From positions 1-59,462 of the forward strand of contig CALQCC020000028.1 of the NCBI GenBank assembly GCA_943328975.2: 59,462 nt of DNA, given 5' to 3'. The notes beneath the pieces are model-generated. The model had not been told where the DNA came from. It saw only the letters and a list, made by a program, of their open reading frames with translations, and did not search any database. Each line of letters opens with the position of its first letter. Positions within the stretch are counted from its first letter, which is position 1. A program made the position numbers and the translations under genes. Below are positions 17,443 to 25,121 of the stretch, piece by piece. The DNA is from Bordetella parapertussis. GTDB lineage: Bacteria; Acidobacteriota; Terriglobia; Bryobacterales; Bryobacteraceae.

Positions 17443-18260
17443 TCATGGATTCCCACCCTTCCCTCACGACCAAACAATCCAACGTCGCGCCGCGGCCAGG
17501 CAGCGAGCCCTTGCAGGCAGGTTGCTTGATCGTGAATGCGGATGACTGGGGGCGCGATCGGGAAACGACGGATCGCACCTTGGAATGTTCCCAGGAGGGG
17601 GCTCTCTCCTCGGTAAGCGCGATGGTGTTCATGGAAGATTCTGAGCGCGCGGCCGCGCTTGCCGGCGAGCATCGCATCGACGCTGGACTGCATCTCAATT
17701 TGACGCTGGCATTCTCCGATTCGATAAACGCAACTTTGTCCGGGCATCAGGAACGGATCTCACGCTATCTGCGAAGCCGGCGGGTGGCGCAGGCTTTGTT
17801 CCATCCTGGGCTGGCGCAGTCGTTCGCCTACGTGGTCGCCGCGCAACTCGAAGAATTCGCCCGCATCTACGGGCACGCCCCGGGCCGCATTGATGGGCAT
17901 CATCATATGCATCTGGCGGCCAACGTCATGTTTCCAGGATTGCTGCCGGAGGGCACCATCTTACGCCGCAACTTTTCCTTTCAGGCCGGCGAAAAGGGCT
18001 TGGTGAATCGCGCCTATCGGGGAGTGTTGGACGGCTGGCTGGGTCGCCGGCATTTGTTGACGGACTATTTCTTCTCGCTCCCGCCGCTTGAAACAAGCCG
18101 GCTGGAGCGGATGGCACTGTTGGCGAAGGCCAGCGTGGTGGAAGCCGAAACACATCCCATCAACCCCGAAGAACATCATTTTCTGTGTAGCGGAAAGATT
18201 TTCCAGTGGGTGGGCTCGATTGCTCCGGGGTACGTGACGCGGGCGGGAGCTTCCAGGTAG
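17439..18260 (+). CDS. YdjC/ChbG-family carbohydrate deacetylase
   Basis: A 273-residue member of the YdjC/HpnK/ChbG deacetylase family. The metal/catalytic motif IVNADDWG is near residues 31-38, GLHLNLTLAFS follows, and GRIDGHHHMHL supplies the histidine cluster. The family removes N-acetyl groups from amino sugars in small glycans or lipids. There is no signal peptide, so a cytoplasmic lipid-linked intermediate is the likely substrate. The start is the ATG overlapping the previous stop; ATG at 17445 is an alternative. Confidence 0.82.
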   Translation: MIMDSHPSLTTKQSNVAPRPGSEPLQAGCLIVNADDWGRDRETTDRTLECSQEGALSSVSAMVFMEDSERAAALAGEHRIDAGLHLNLTLAFSDSINATLSGHQERISRYLRSRRVAQALFHPGLAQSFAYVVAAQLEEFARIYGHAPGRIDGHHHMHLAANVMFPGLLPEGTILRRNFSFQAGEKGLVNRAYRGVLDGWLGRRHLLTDYFFSLPPLETSRLERMALLAKASVVEAETHPINPEEHHFLCSGKIFQWVGSIAPGYVTRAGASR

Positions 18261-18267
18261 TCCTCGC

Positions 18268-19482
18268 ATGTCTCAGCCCATCGTCCTTATCGGTTTTGCA
18301 GAGGCGCTCGCCGCGCCGGAAGTGGCATGGAACTTGGTCGATCGAGGCTATCGAGTGGTGGCGTTTGGGCGCCGTGGCCGGACCTCCGCGCTTCGCTACA
18401 GCTGCCAGGTGGAGTACCGCGAGATCTGCGGGCCGGACTCGAACCTGGAAACCTCAGTCACTGAGTTGAATGCGTTGATGGGCTCCCTCGGCGGGAGCGG
18501 CGTAACTTCGAAGACGTTGTTCCCGCTGGACGATTCGTCGGTTCTTTTGTGCAGCCTGGCTGCGCCCCGCAGTCCGGGCTGGAATCTAGCTGGGCCGCAG
18601 GGCGAACTGGCGGAGTTGGCATTGAATAAACAGCGTCAGACCGATCTGGCGCGCGAGTCGGGTTTTCACGTCCCCACGACGTGGCTGGTGAGAACGCCGG
18701 AAGAAGCTCTGCGCATCGGCCGGGAGCAAGCGTTTCCCTTGATCCTGCGTCCGATCGAATGCGTTCCGATTGCGGATGGACGGGTTCAGAAAGGGCGCAA
18801 TTGGATTTGCGCCAATCTGGGCGAACTGGAGATTGCGGCAAAAAGCTGGGGTGGGCGCGTTCCATTGATGGTGCAGCCCTTCATTGCGGGAACCGGCGAA
18901 GGCGTATTCGGGCTGGCGACCGAGCAGGGCGTACAAGGCTGGAGCGCACATCGCCGCTTGCGGATGATGAATCCGCATGGGTCCGGATCGAGCGCTTGTA
19001 TTTCGCAGGTGGTGGACCCCGAGACCCAGCGCAGTGCGGAAACACTGATGGCCAAGAGTGGTTGGCGCGGTTTGTTCATGATCGAACTCTTGCGCGATGA
19101 CGCCGGCAAAGTTTGGTTCGTCGAATTGAACGGAAGGCCGTGGGGGAGCTTGGCGCTCTCGCGCTGCCAGGGTTTTGAATATCCGGTTTGGCAAGTCCGG
19201 ATGGCTTGTGGAGAAAAGCCGGTCGTCGATTCTTTGCCGGCGGCTGTTCCGGGAGTTGTGTGCCGGAACGTAGGCCGGGAAGTGATGCACCTTCTCTTCG
19301 TTCTGCGGGGTCCGAAATCGACCGCGCTGGTGCGTTGGCCCTCGGTCACCAAAACGCTGCGCGAGTTGCTGCGCATTCGCACCGGCGACGGGATCTACAA
19401 CTGGCGTTTGCAGGATCCGAAAGTGTTCCTGGCGGATTGCTACAACACGGTTCACGACAACGTGTTTAAGGACAGGCACTGA
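18268..19482 (+). CDS. ATP-grasp ligase-like protein
   Basis: A 404-residue protein with ATP-grasp features. FPLILRPIECVPIA is the lysine/ATP-binding strand region in altered form, VPLMVQPFIAGTGEGVFGLA follows, and WFVELNGRPWGSLALS is the metal-binding end motif with E and N. The first 100 residues look like a Rossmann-type pre-ATP-grasp domain (IVLIGFAEALAAPEVAWNL). The fold joins a carboxylate to an amine or thiol through an acyl phosphate, so it could attach an amino-acid-like group to a sugar. It is followed 5 bp later by a PHP-domain gene. Substrate unknown. Confidence 0.7.
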   Translation: MSQPIVLIGFAEALAAPEVAWNLVDRGYRVVAFGRRGRTSALRYSCQVEYREICGPDSNLETSVTELNALMGSLGGSGVTSKTLFPLDDSSVLLCSLAAPRSPGWNLAGPQGELAELALNKQRQTDLARESGFHVPTTWLVRTPEEALRIGREQAFPLILRPIECVPIADGRVQKGRNWICANLGELEIAAKSWGGRVPLMVQPFIAGTGEGVFGLATEQGVQGWSAHRRLRMMNPHGSGSSACISQVVDPETQRSAETLMAKSGWRGLFMIELLRDDAGKVWFVELNGRPWGSLALSRCQGFEYPVWQVRMACGEKPVVDSLPAAVPGVVCRNVGREVMHLLFVLRGPKSTALVRWPSVTKTLRELLRIRTGDGIYNWRLQDPKVFLADCYNTVHDNVFKDRH

Positions 19483-19487
19483 GCTCC

Positions 19488-20216
19488 ATGGAAGTGATCG
19501 CTGCTTGCCACATTCATTCCGAATGGTCCTACGATGCAAAGTGGACCATCGCAGCGCTGAGCGCCAAGTTTGCGGCGCGCGGCTGCAAGCTGCTGCTGAT
19601 GACCGAGCATGATCGCGGCTTTAGCGCGGCGCGGTTTGAACAGTTCCGCCAGGCTTGCGCCGCGGCGAGCAACGGAAACATTCTGGTGGTGCCTGGCATT
19701 GAGTACAGTGACGCCGAGAACCGGGTGCATGTTTTGACCTGGGGTCTTGATTCGTTCCTGGGAGAGAATCTGCCCACCGGTGAAATGCTCGCGGCGGTGC
19801 AAGGCGCCGGCGGCGTCGCCGTGCTGGCGCATCCCGGGCGCAAAGACGTGTGGAAGACGTTTGATCCGCAGTGGGTGGACCGGTTGCTGGGCATCGAGAT
19901 TTGGAACCGGAAATACGATGGCTGGGCCCCCAGTCCATCCGCGCCCGCTCTGTTGGGCCTGGGCGAACTGGTGCCGTTCGCCGGGCTGGACTTTCATACC
20001 CAGCGGCAATCCTTTCCGCTGACCATGGTGTTCGATATCGAAGGCGACATCACGGAAGCAAATGTCCTGCGCTGTCTGCGGGCGCGCCGCTGTCAAGCTC
20101 GGGCCTTCGGCCGGACGCTGCCGGATCTCGCCGGTTCGGTGCCGATGATGCGGGTGGCTGAAAAAGGGCGGCGCATGATAGCGCTGATGCTGCGCGCTGC
20201 CCGCAAGTGGAAGTGA
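19488..20216 (+). CDS. PHP-domain metal-dependent phosphoesterase
   Basis: A 242-residue PHP-domain protein. HIHSEWSYD (His8, His10) is motif I, LLMTEHDRGF motif II, AVLAHPGRKD motif III and AGLDFHTQRQ the late histidine motif. Such proteins hydrolyse phosphoesters using two or three metal ions. Here it sits between an ATP-grasp ligase and a glycosyltransferase, so it may act on a phosphorylated sugar intermediate or as a regulatory phosphatase. Stand-alone PHP phosphatases such as YwqE control BY-kinases elsewhere, but this protein's sequence does not prove that role. Confidence 0.75.
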   Translation: MEVIAACHIHSEWSYDAKWTIAALSAKFAARGCKLLLMTEHDRGFSAARFEQFRQACAAASNGNILVVPGIEYSDAENRVHVLTWGLDSFLGENLPTGEMLAAVQGAGGVAVLAHPGRKDVWKTFDPQWVDRLLGIEIWNRKYDGWAPSPSAPALLGLGELVPFAGLDFHTQRQSFPLTMVFDIEGDITEANVLRCLRARRCQARAFGRTLPDLAGSVPMMRVAEKGRRMIALMLRAARKWK

Positions 20217-21121
20217 ATCTTTTCGTGCCGAACCAACACATCTCGGTTTGCATTTGCACTTTCAAACGGCCGGAGTTGCTCAACCGGTTGTTGATGGCGC
20301 TCAACAAACAAGTTACGCAGGATCTCTTCACTTATTCCGTGGTCGTAGCGGATAACGACAAGGAACAGTCCGCGCGGGCGGCGGTGGAGGCCTATTCGCG
20401 TACGGCGAGCATCCGGGCGACCTACTGCGCGGAGCCGCGGCAAAATATCGCTCTGGTGCGAAACTGTGCGCTCGAGCATGCCGAGGGCGACTTCATTGCA
20501 TTCATTGATGACGACGAAGTTCCCGGGGATGATTGGCTCTCTCGGCTCTTCGGAGCCATGCAGAGTTCGGGAGCCGATGGGATCCTAGGGCCGGTGGACC
20601 CTTACTTCGACGATCCTCCGCCTGTGTGGGTCAAAAAAGGCAGATTCTTCGAACGGCCGAGCCACCCTGTGGGCTACAAGCTGAGCTGGGCCGAGTGCCG
20701 GACCGGCAACGTGTTGTTCGCGCGCAGAATCATCGATGGGCTGGCCGAGCCGTTCCGTTCTCAGTTCGGAACCGCTGGCGAAGACATGGATTTCTTCCGC
20801 CGCATGATCGACAAAGGATGCGTGTTTCTGTGGTGTCCGGAAGCGGCCGTGCTGGAGTTGGTTCCTCCCGCGCGCATGAGTAAAGGGTTCCTGCTGAAAC
20901 GCGCGCTGCTGCGTGGTAGCAATTTCCCGAAGCACCCGGAAGGCCGGGCGAAAAATATCGCCAAGTCGCTGGTGGCCGTGCCGGCCTACTTGCTGGCTCT
21001 GCCGGTGCTCGCGGTGCTGGGGCAGCATCTGTTTCTCAAGTATTTGATCAAGCTGTGCGACCACGGGGCTCGTCTGATGGCATTCTCCGGATGGATCGTT
21101 GCAAAAGAACGTGAGACTTAG
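20207..21121 (+). CDS. Family 2 glycosyltransferase
   Basis: A 304-residue GT-A glycosyltransferase. ISVCICTFKRPELLNRLL begins near residue 11, and IAFIDDDEVPGDDWL contains the metal-binding acidic residues. A hydrophobic segment near the C-terminus (VAVPAYLLALPVLAVLGQHL) suggests membrane association. The start is GTG at 20207 or GTG at 20213; the latter overlaps the upstream stop as GTGA. Neither has a strong ribosome site. Confidence 0.82.
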   Translation: MEVNLFVPNQHISVCICTFKRPELLNRLLMALNKQVTQDLFTYSVVVADNDKEQSARAAVEAYSRTASIRATYCAEPRQNIALVRNCALEHAEGDFIAFIDDDEVPGDDWLSRLFGAMQSSGADGILGPVDPYFDDPPPVWVKKGRFFERPSHPVGYKLSWAECRTGNVLFARRIIDGLAEPFRSQFGTAGEDMDFFRRMIDKGCVFLWCPEAAVLELVPPARMSKGFLLKRALLRGSNFPKHPEGRAKNIAKSLVAVPAYLLALPVLAVLGQHLFLKYLIKLCDHGARLMAFSGWIVAKERET

Positions 21122-21127
21122 CATCCA

Positions 21128-22159
21128 GTGGTGAACAAACCAGTGTTTGGAACAACCGAAATAAGCGTCCGGGGAAAATGGATCACCGTTCCCTCGTTTA
21201 AGTTTGGGGCGCAGACGATCATCACGCCGCCCAGATGGCTGAAGATCGCCCGGGTGCACGATGAAGCCTGGATCGAATCCGAAATGCAGGATCCCGAAGG
21301 TTGCATGGCGGAGTTGCGGCAGCAGAAGCCTAGGCCGGACCTATTCACGTTCGCGCAGATGCCGCCGGGCCGGCCTTACGACCACAAGTATCATTGCGAG
21401 CCGGACAGCATCGCCGTGGTTCAGGTAGAAGACTACAAAGCCTGGTGGGAAGGCCTGCCGCAAGAAACGCGAAAGAACGTCCGCCGGTCCGAACGCTGCG
21501 GCGTGCGGGTGGAGATTAAGCCGTTCGATGACGCGCTGGTCGCGGATCTGGTGCAGCTCAATAATTCATCGGCCATCCGTCAGGGGCGGCGATACACGCA
21601 CTTTGGTAAGAGTTTTGAGCAGGTGAAGAAGGACCATTGCAGCTTTGTGGATCGGGCCGAGTTTCTCTGCGCGTACTTTGAAGGCGAACTCATTGGCTTC
21701 ATTAAGCTGGTCTATAGGGGCCGGATTGCTTCGCTTTTGAATATCCTGGCGGATGAGAAGCACCGGGACAAGCGCTGCGCCAACGCCTTGATGAAAACCG
21801 CCATTGAGCGCTGCCATCAGAAGGGCCTGACGCATCTCACCTATGGTTTCTTTCACCATGGCAATAAACGGGATGAAACCATTACCTTGTTCAAGGTCCG
21901 GCATGGATTTGAGGAAGCTCTGGTGCCTCGATTCTTCATCCCCTTGACGCTAAAGGGAAGGCTCGCCATGTCCGTAGGCTTGCACCGTGGGCTGTTGGGT
22001 GTACTGCCAAATAGTGTGCTCACAAAGGGTGTCGCTTTACGGGCAAAGTGGTATAATCTTTATACGTCGTTCACAAGCCGGTGTAGCTCAATAGCAGAGC
22101 GGTCGAATCGTAATCGGCAGACGGGGCGTTCAATTCCCCCCGCCGGCTCCAATCCATAA
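21128..22159 (+). CDS. FemAB/GNAT-like acyltransferase; frame reads into a tRNA
   Basis: A 343-residue frame. The core resembles FemAB/GNAT-type proteins of polysaccharide loci (KAWWEGLPQETRKNVRRSER; LIGFIKLVYRGRIASLLNIL). Such proteins transfer an aminoacyl or acyl group to an amine, so amide decoration of a sugar is plausible. The last 28 residues or so (from about SRCSSIAERS) are encoded by the tRNA-Thr-like sequence at 22077-22151, and the stop comes 8 bp after it. The native 3' end may have been lost, or the protein may end in a tRNA-coded tail. It starts at GTG 21128 or 21131. Confidence 0.65.
   Translation: MVNKPVFGTTEISVRGKWITVPSFKFGAQTIITPPRWLKIARVHDEAWIESEMQDPEGCMAELRQQKPRPDLFTFAQMPPGRPYDHKYHCEPDSIAVVQVEDYKAWWEGLPQETRKNVRRSERCGVRVEIKPFDDALVADLVQLNNSSAIRQGRRYTHFGKSFEQVKKDHCSFVDRAEFLCAYFEGELIGFIKLVYRGRIASLLNILADEKHRDKRCANALMKTAIERCHQKGLTHLTYGFFHHGNKRDETITLFKVRHGFEEALVPRFFIPLTLKGRLAMSVGLHRGLLGVLPNSVLTKGVALRAKWYNLYTSFTSRCSSIAERSNRNRQTGRSIPPAGSNP
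22052..22057 (+). promoter_or_regulatory. Perfect TATAAT box upstream of the tRNA
   Basis: TATAAT lies 20 bp before the first base of the tRNA-like sequence, inside the upstream coding frame. No good -35 box is present at 16-18 bp spacing (GTGTCG at 17 bp). The position fits a tRNA promoter, but a chance match within codons Tyr-Asn cannot be excluded. Confidence 0.4.
22077..22151 (+). tRNA. tRNA-Thr (anticodon CGT), with degenerate D-loop
   Basis: The cloverleaf can be drawn completely. The acceptor stem is GCCGGTG/CGCCGGC (one G-T pair), the D-stem GCTC/GAGC, the anticodon stem GTCGA/TCGGC with loop ATCGTAA and anticodon CGT at 22109-22111, the variable loop AGACG, and the T-arm GGGCG/CCCCC with loop TTCAATT. 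The discriminator is T, followed by an encoded CCA. Two flaws suggest weak function or decay: the D-loop AATAGCA has one G where G18G19 is expected, and the T-stem has a C-C mismatch. It lies in the same orientation as, and overlaps, the upstream reading frame. Confidence 0.65.
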
Positions 22160-22204
22160 ATCTGGCGCACTTTTCCCTCCACGCCAGTCTCTTCGCCAAA
22201 TAAA

Positions 22205-24022
22205 ATGCCCGGAATCGTCGGCTTAATTACGTGTATGCCTGCGGAGCAAGCAACTCATGAGCTAGGTCTCATGCTGCGAGCCATGCAGCACGACCCGTCC
22301 TATGTGACGGGCACCCACGCCCATGCTTCCATGGGAATCTATTCCGGTTGGGCCGCGCGTCGGGGCTCATTTTCCAGCAGCATGCCCGTGAGTAATGAGA
22401 CGAAGGATGTTGCGCTGGTTTTTTCCGGGGAAGAATTTCCGGCCCCCAATACAGTGCGGCGCCTGCAGCAACAGGGGCACGTCATGGAGCAGGGTGCGGC
22501 AGCGTATCTTCCTCATCTGTACGAAGACGACTCCACTTTCCCGGCGAACTTGAATGGCCGCTTTCACGGTCTGCTGGTGGACCAAAGACGCGGCATCGCA
22601 ACCCTATTTAACGACCGTTATGGGATGCATCGGATCTACTACCACCAGTCCAAAGATGCGTTCTATTTCGCGGCGGAGGCCAAAGCCATCCTCGCCGTTC
22701 GTCCGGAACTGCGGAAACTCGATCCGCAAGGCATGGGCGAGTTTATTTCCTGCGGATGCGTGCTCGAAAATCGAACGCTGTTCCCGGGAGTTCACCTGCT
22801 TCCACCGGCCTCGGCCTGGAAATTCCGCAACGGTGCCTTGGAGCAAAAGGCGCTGTACTTTGAACAGCGCGACTGGGAGGAGCAAACTCCCTTAGAGCCC
22901 GAAGCCTACTACGATGCGATTCGCGATGTGTTTTCGCGAAATATAGGCCGCTACTTTGAAGGGAACGAAGCGATCGGCGTGTCGCTCACCGGTGGCTTGG
23001 ATTCGCGCATGATCATGGCTTGGCAAAGGCATGCCGCGGGAAAACTTCCCTGCTACTCGTTCGGCGGCATGTTCCGCGACTGCCAGGACGTGTTGATCGC
23101 GCGCAAGGTGGCCAAGGTATGTGGCCAGTCGCACGAGACCATTCCAGTGGCGGGCGACTTTCTCGCGCAGTTTGCCCAGTATGCCGAGCGCACGGTCTAT
23201 CTTACCGACGGTTGTATGGATGTGAGCCACACGCCCGATCTCTACGTCAACGAACGGGCCGCGAAAATTGCGCCGGTCCGCATGACGGGGAACTATGGCG
23301 GAGAAGTCCTGCGGCGAGTGCGGGCCTTCAAGCCGATGAAGCCGACCACGGCGTTATTCGCGCCGGAGATGCTGGCCCATCGCGAAGCAGGCGAGGCTGC
23401 CTATCGTCGTGCGGTGGAGGGGCATCCGCTTTCCTTCGCGGTATTCCGTCAAGCCCCGTGGCATCACTACAGTTTGCTTTCCTTGGAACAGACCCAGGTC
23501 TCCTTGCGATCGCCCTTCTTAGACAATGACTTCGTGAAGACCGTCTTCCGTGCCCCGGCGTCTTGCCTGACCAACAACGACGTATCGCTGCGGCTCATTG
23601 CCGACGGCAACGCGGCTCTGGGCCAGATCCCCACCGACAGGGGTGTGACGCGAGCGGACGGGCAGGCCGAGCGCGCGCGGCAGGCCTTGATCGAGTTCAC
23701 CGTCAAAGCCGAATACGCCTACGATTATGGAATGCCGCAGTGGCTGGCCAAAGTGGATGGTCGGCTATCGGCGCTGCATTTGGAGCGCCTGTTTCTCGGG
23801 CGACATAAGTTCTATCACTTCCGGATTTGGTACCGGGATGCGCTGCGTGGATATATTCAAGAAATGTTGCTCGATTCGAAAACACTGTCGCGTCCGTTCT
23901 TCCAACGCAAAACAGTGGAAGCCATGGTCCGGGATCACACCCGCGGAGCAGGGAATCACACATTGGATATTCATAAGGCACTGTCTTTAGAGTTGATCCA
24001 CCGATTGTTCCTTGATTCGTGA
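22205..24022 (+). CDS. Asparagine-synthase-like protein lacking the N-terminal cysteine
   Basis: A 605-residue protein with the two-domain layout of AsnB. Residues 1-210 form the Ntn glutaminase-like domain, with LFNDRYGMHRIYYHQ. Residues about 235-600 form the synthetase domain with the ATP pyrophosphatase motif SLTGGLDSR at about 261-269. AsnB enzymes start MCGI, with Cys2 as the glutamine-cleaving nucleophile. This protein starts MPGIVG, so glutamine hydrolysis should be lost. It may use ammonia or another amine, or work as an amide ligase on a sugar acid. No ATG fits a Cys-containing start. It overlaps the next gene by 4 bp. Confidence 0.82.
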   Translation: MPGIVGLITCMPAEQATHELGLMLRAMQHDPSYVTGTHAHASMGIYSGWAARRGSFSSSMPVSNETKDVALVFSGEEFPAPNTVRRLQQQGHVMEQGAAAYLPHLYEDDSTFPANLNGRFHGLLVDQRRGIATLFNDRYGMHRIYYHQSKDAFYFAAEAKAILAVRPELRKLDPQGMGEFISCGCVLENRTLFPGVHLLPPASAWKFRNGALEQKALYFEQRDWEEQTPLEPEAYYDAIRDVFSRNIGRYFEGNEAIGVSLTGGLDSRMIMAWQRHAAGKLPCYSFGGMFRDCQDVLIARKVAKVCGQSHETIPVAGDFLAQFAQYAERTVYLTDGCMDVSHTPDLYVNERAAKIAPVRMTGNYGGEVLRRVRAFKPMKPTTALFAPEMLAHREAGEAAYRRAVEGHPLSFAVFRQAPWHHYSLLSLEQTQVSLRSPFLDNDFVKTVFRAPASCLTNNDVSLRLIADGNAALGQIPTDRGVTRADGQAERARQALIEFTVKAEYAYDYGMPQWLAKVDGRLSALHLERLFLGRHKFYHFRIWYRDALRGYIQEMLLDSKTLSRPFFQRKTVEAMVRDHTRGAGNHTLDIHKALSLELIHRLFLDS

Positions 24023-25053
24023 TGATCGTGAGCCCACAATTTTACGCAGGGTCTGCGAAGAACGTTGCGCCAGTTACTCCGTCCAATCGGATTGTTGGTT
24101 TGGACTTCACCAAGGGAGCGCTGGTGTTGATCATGGTGCTCTATCATTGGACGAACTATTTCGTGGCGTTTGATGATTCCACGTTCCGCTATTTAAGGTT
24201 TCTGACTCCTTCCTTCATCTTTATTACCGGCTTTCTGATCGCGCAGGTATATCTACCCAAGTCCAGCCGACCGGATGCGCGAATCCCGGAGAGAATGGCA
24301 GTGAGAGGTTGCAAGCTCTTGGGGATCGCCTTGTTCCTGAACCTGGCGCTCAGCGGAATGCAAGGTTCGATTCAGACTCGAACTACCGTGCAATCGCCGG
24401 AGGAAATGGCGCTGGCATTTTTTGTAGGCACGGCTCCGGTCGCCTTTGCGATCCTGGTCCCGATCGCCTATTTGCTCCTGGTCTCCGCCGGGCTCTTCGT
24501 CGTTCACAGGATGGTTCCGCCAATCTTCCACGTCGTCTCCATCGCGCTCAGTTTGAGTGCCCTCATCTGCGAGTGGCAACACCTCGGCAGCGGACACCTG
24601 GAAACGCTCAGCATCGGGATGCTGGGGGTAAGTGCTGGTCATATTTCCATGCAGAACATTCAGCGCTTGCTGCAACACCCGGTCCTTACGCTGGCAGCTT
24701 ACGGAGCGTATGCCTACGCGATCGCGGTGTGGAACGCCGTCTACCTGTTGCAGATTGTCGGCGTCTGTCTGAACGTTGCGGTCCTTTTCTGGCTGGGAGA
24801 GGCAGGGCAGAGTACCTCGCTCGCACGTCTTCTCGCGCGGCTGGGTGGGTACTCCCTGTTTGCCTATATTGCTCAGATTGCGATCCTCAGAGTTCTGCGC
24901 ACGGGCCTGCGGCCATTGGGTTCCAGCATGGCCGTTTCCCTGCTGGCTCTGGTCCTCGGCATCGTTTGTACGGTGTTGAGCGTCGAGCTGGTGGAACGAG
25001 CCAGACGCGGCAATTTGCGCGTGAATCAGTGGTACGGTGCGGTCTTCTCTTGA
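24019..25053 (+). CDS. Integral membrane acyltransferase, HGSNAT/DUF1624-like
   Basis: A 344-residue protein with about ten hydrophobic helices. The N-terminal pattern RIVGLDFTKGALVLIMVLYH is the typical start of heparan-alpha-glucosaminide N-acetyltransferase-like and acyltransferase-3-like proteins, and FIFITGFLIAQVYL fits as the second helix. It probably moves an acetyl group from the cytoplasm onto a polysaccharide outside the membrane. It is coupled to the asparagine-synthase-like gene by a 4-bp overlap. Confidence 0.68.
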   Translation: MMIVSPQFYAGSAKNVAPVTPSNRIVGLDFTKGALVLIMVLYHWTNYFVAFDDSTFRYLRFLTPSFIFITGFLIAQVYLPKSSRPDARIPERMAVRGCKLLGIALFLNLALSGMQGSIQTRTTVQSPEEMALAFFVGTAPVAFAILVPIAYLLLVSAGLFVVHRMVPPIFHVVSIALSLSALICEWQHLGSGHLETLSIGMLGVSAGHISMQNIQRLLQHPVLTLAAYGAYAYAIAVWNAVYLLQIVGVCLNVAVLFWLGEAGQSTSLARLLARLGGYSLFAYIAQIAILRVLRTGLRPLGSSMAVSLLALVLGIVCTVLSVELVERARRGNLRVNQWYGAVFS

Positions 25054-25121
25054 GCGAAAATGAAGATTCCCGACCAGTTCGCGTTTGCGCAGGGCGCAGT
25101 TCTGAAAGGCACGGCTAAGTA

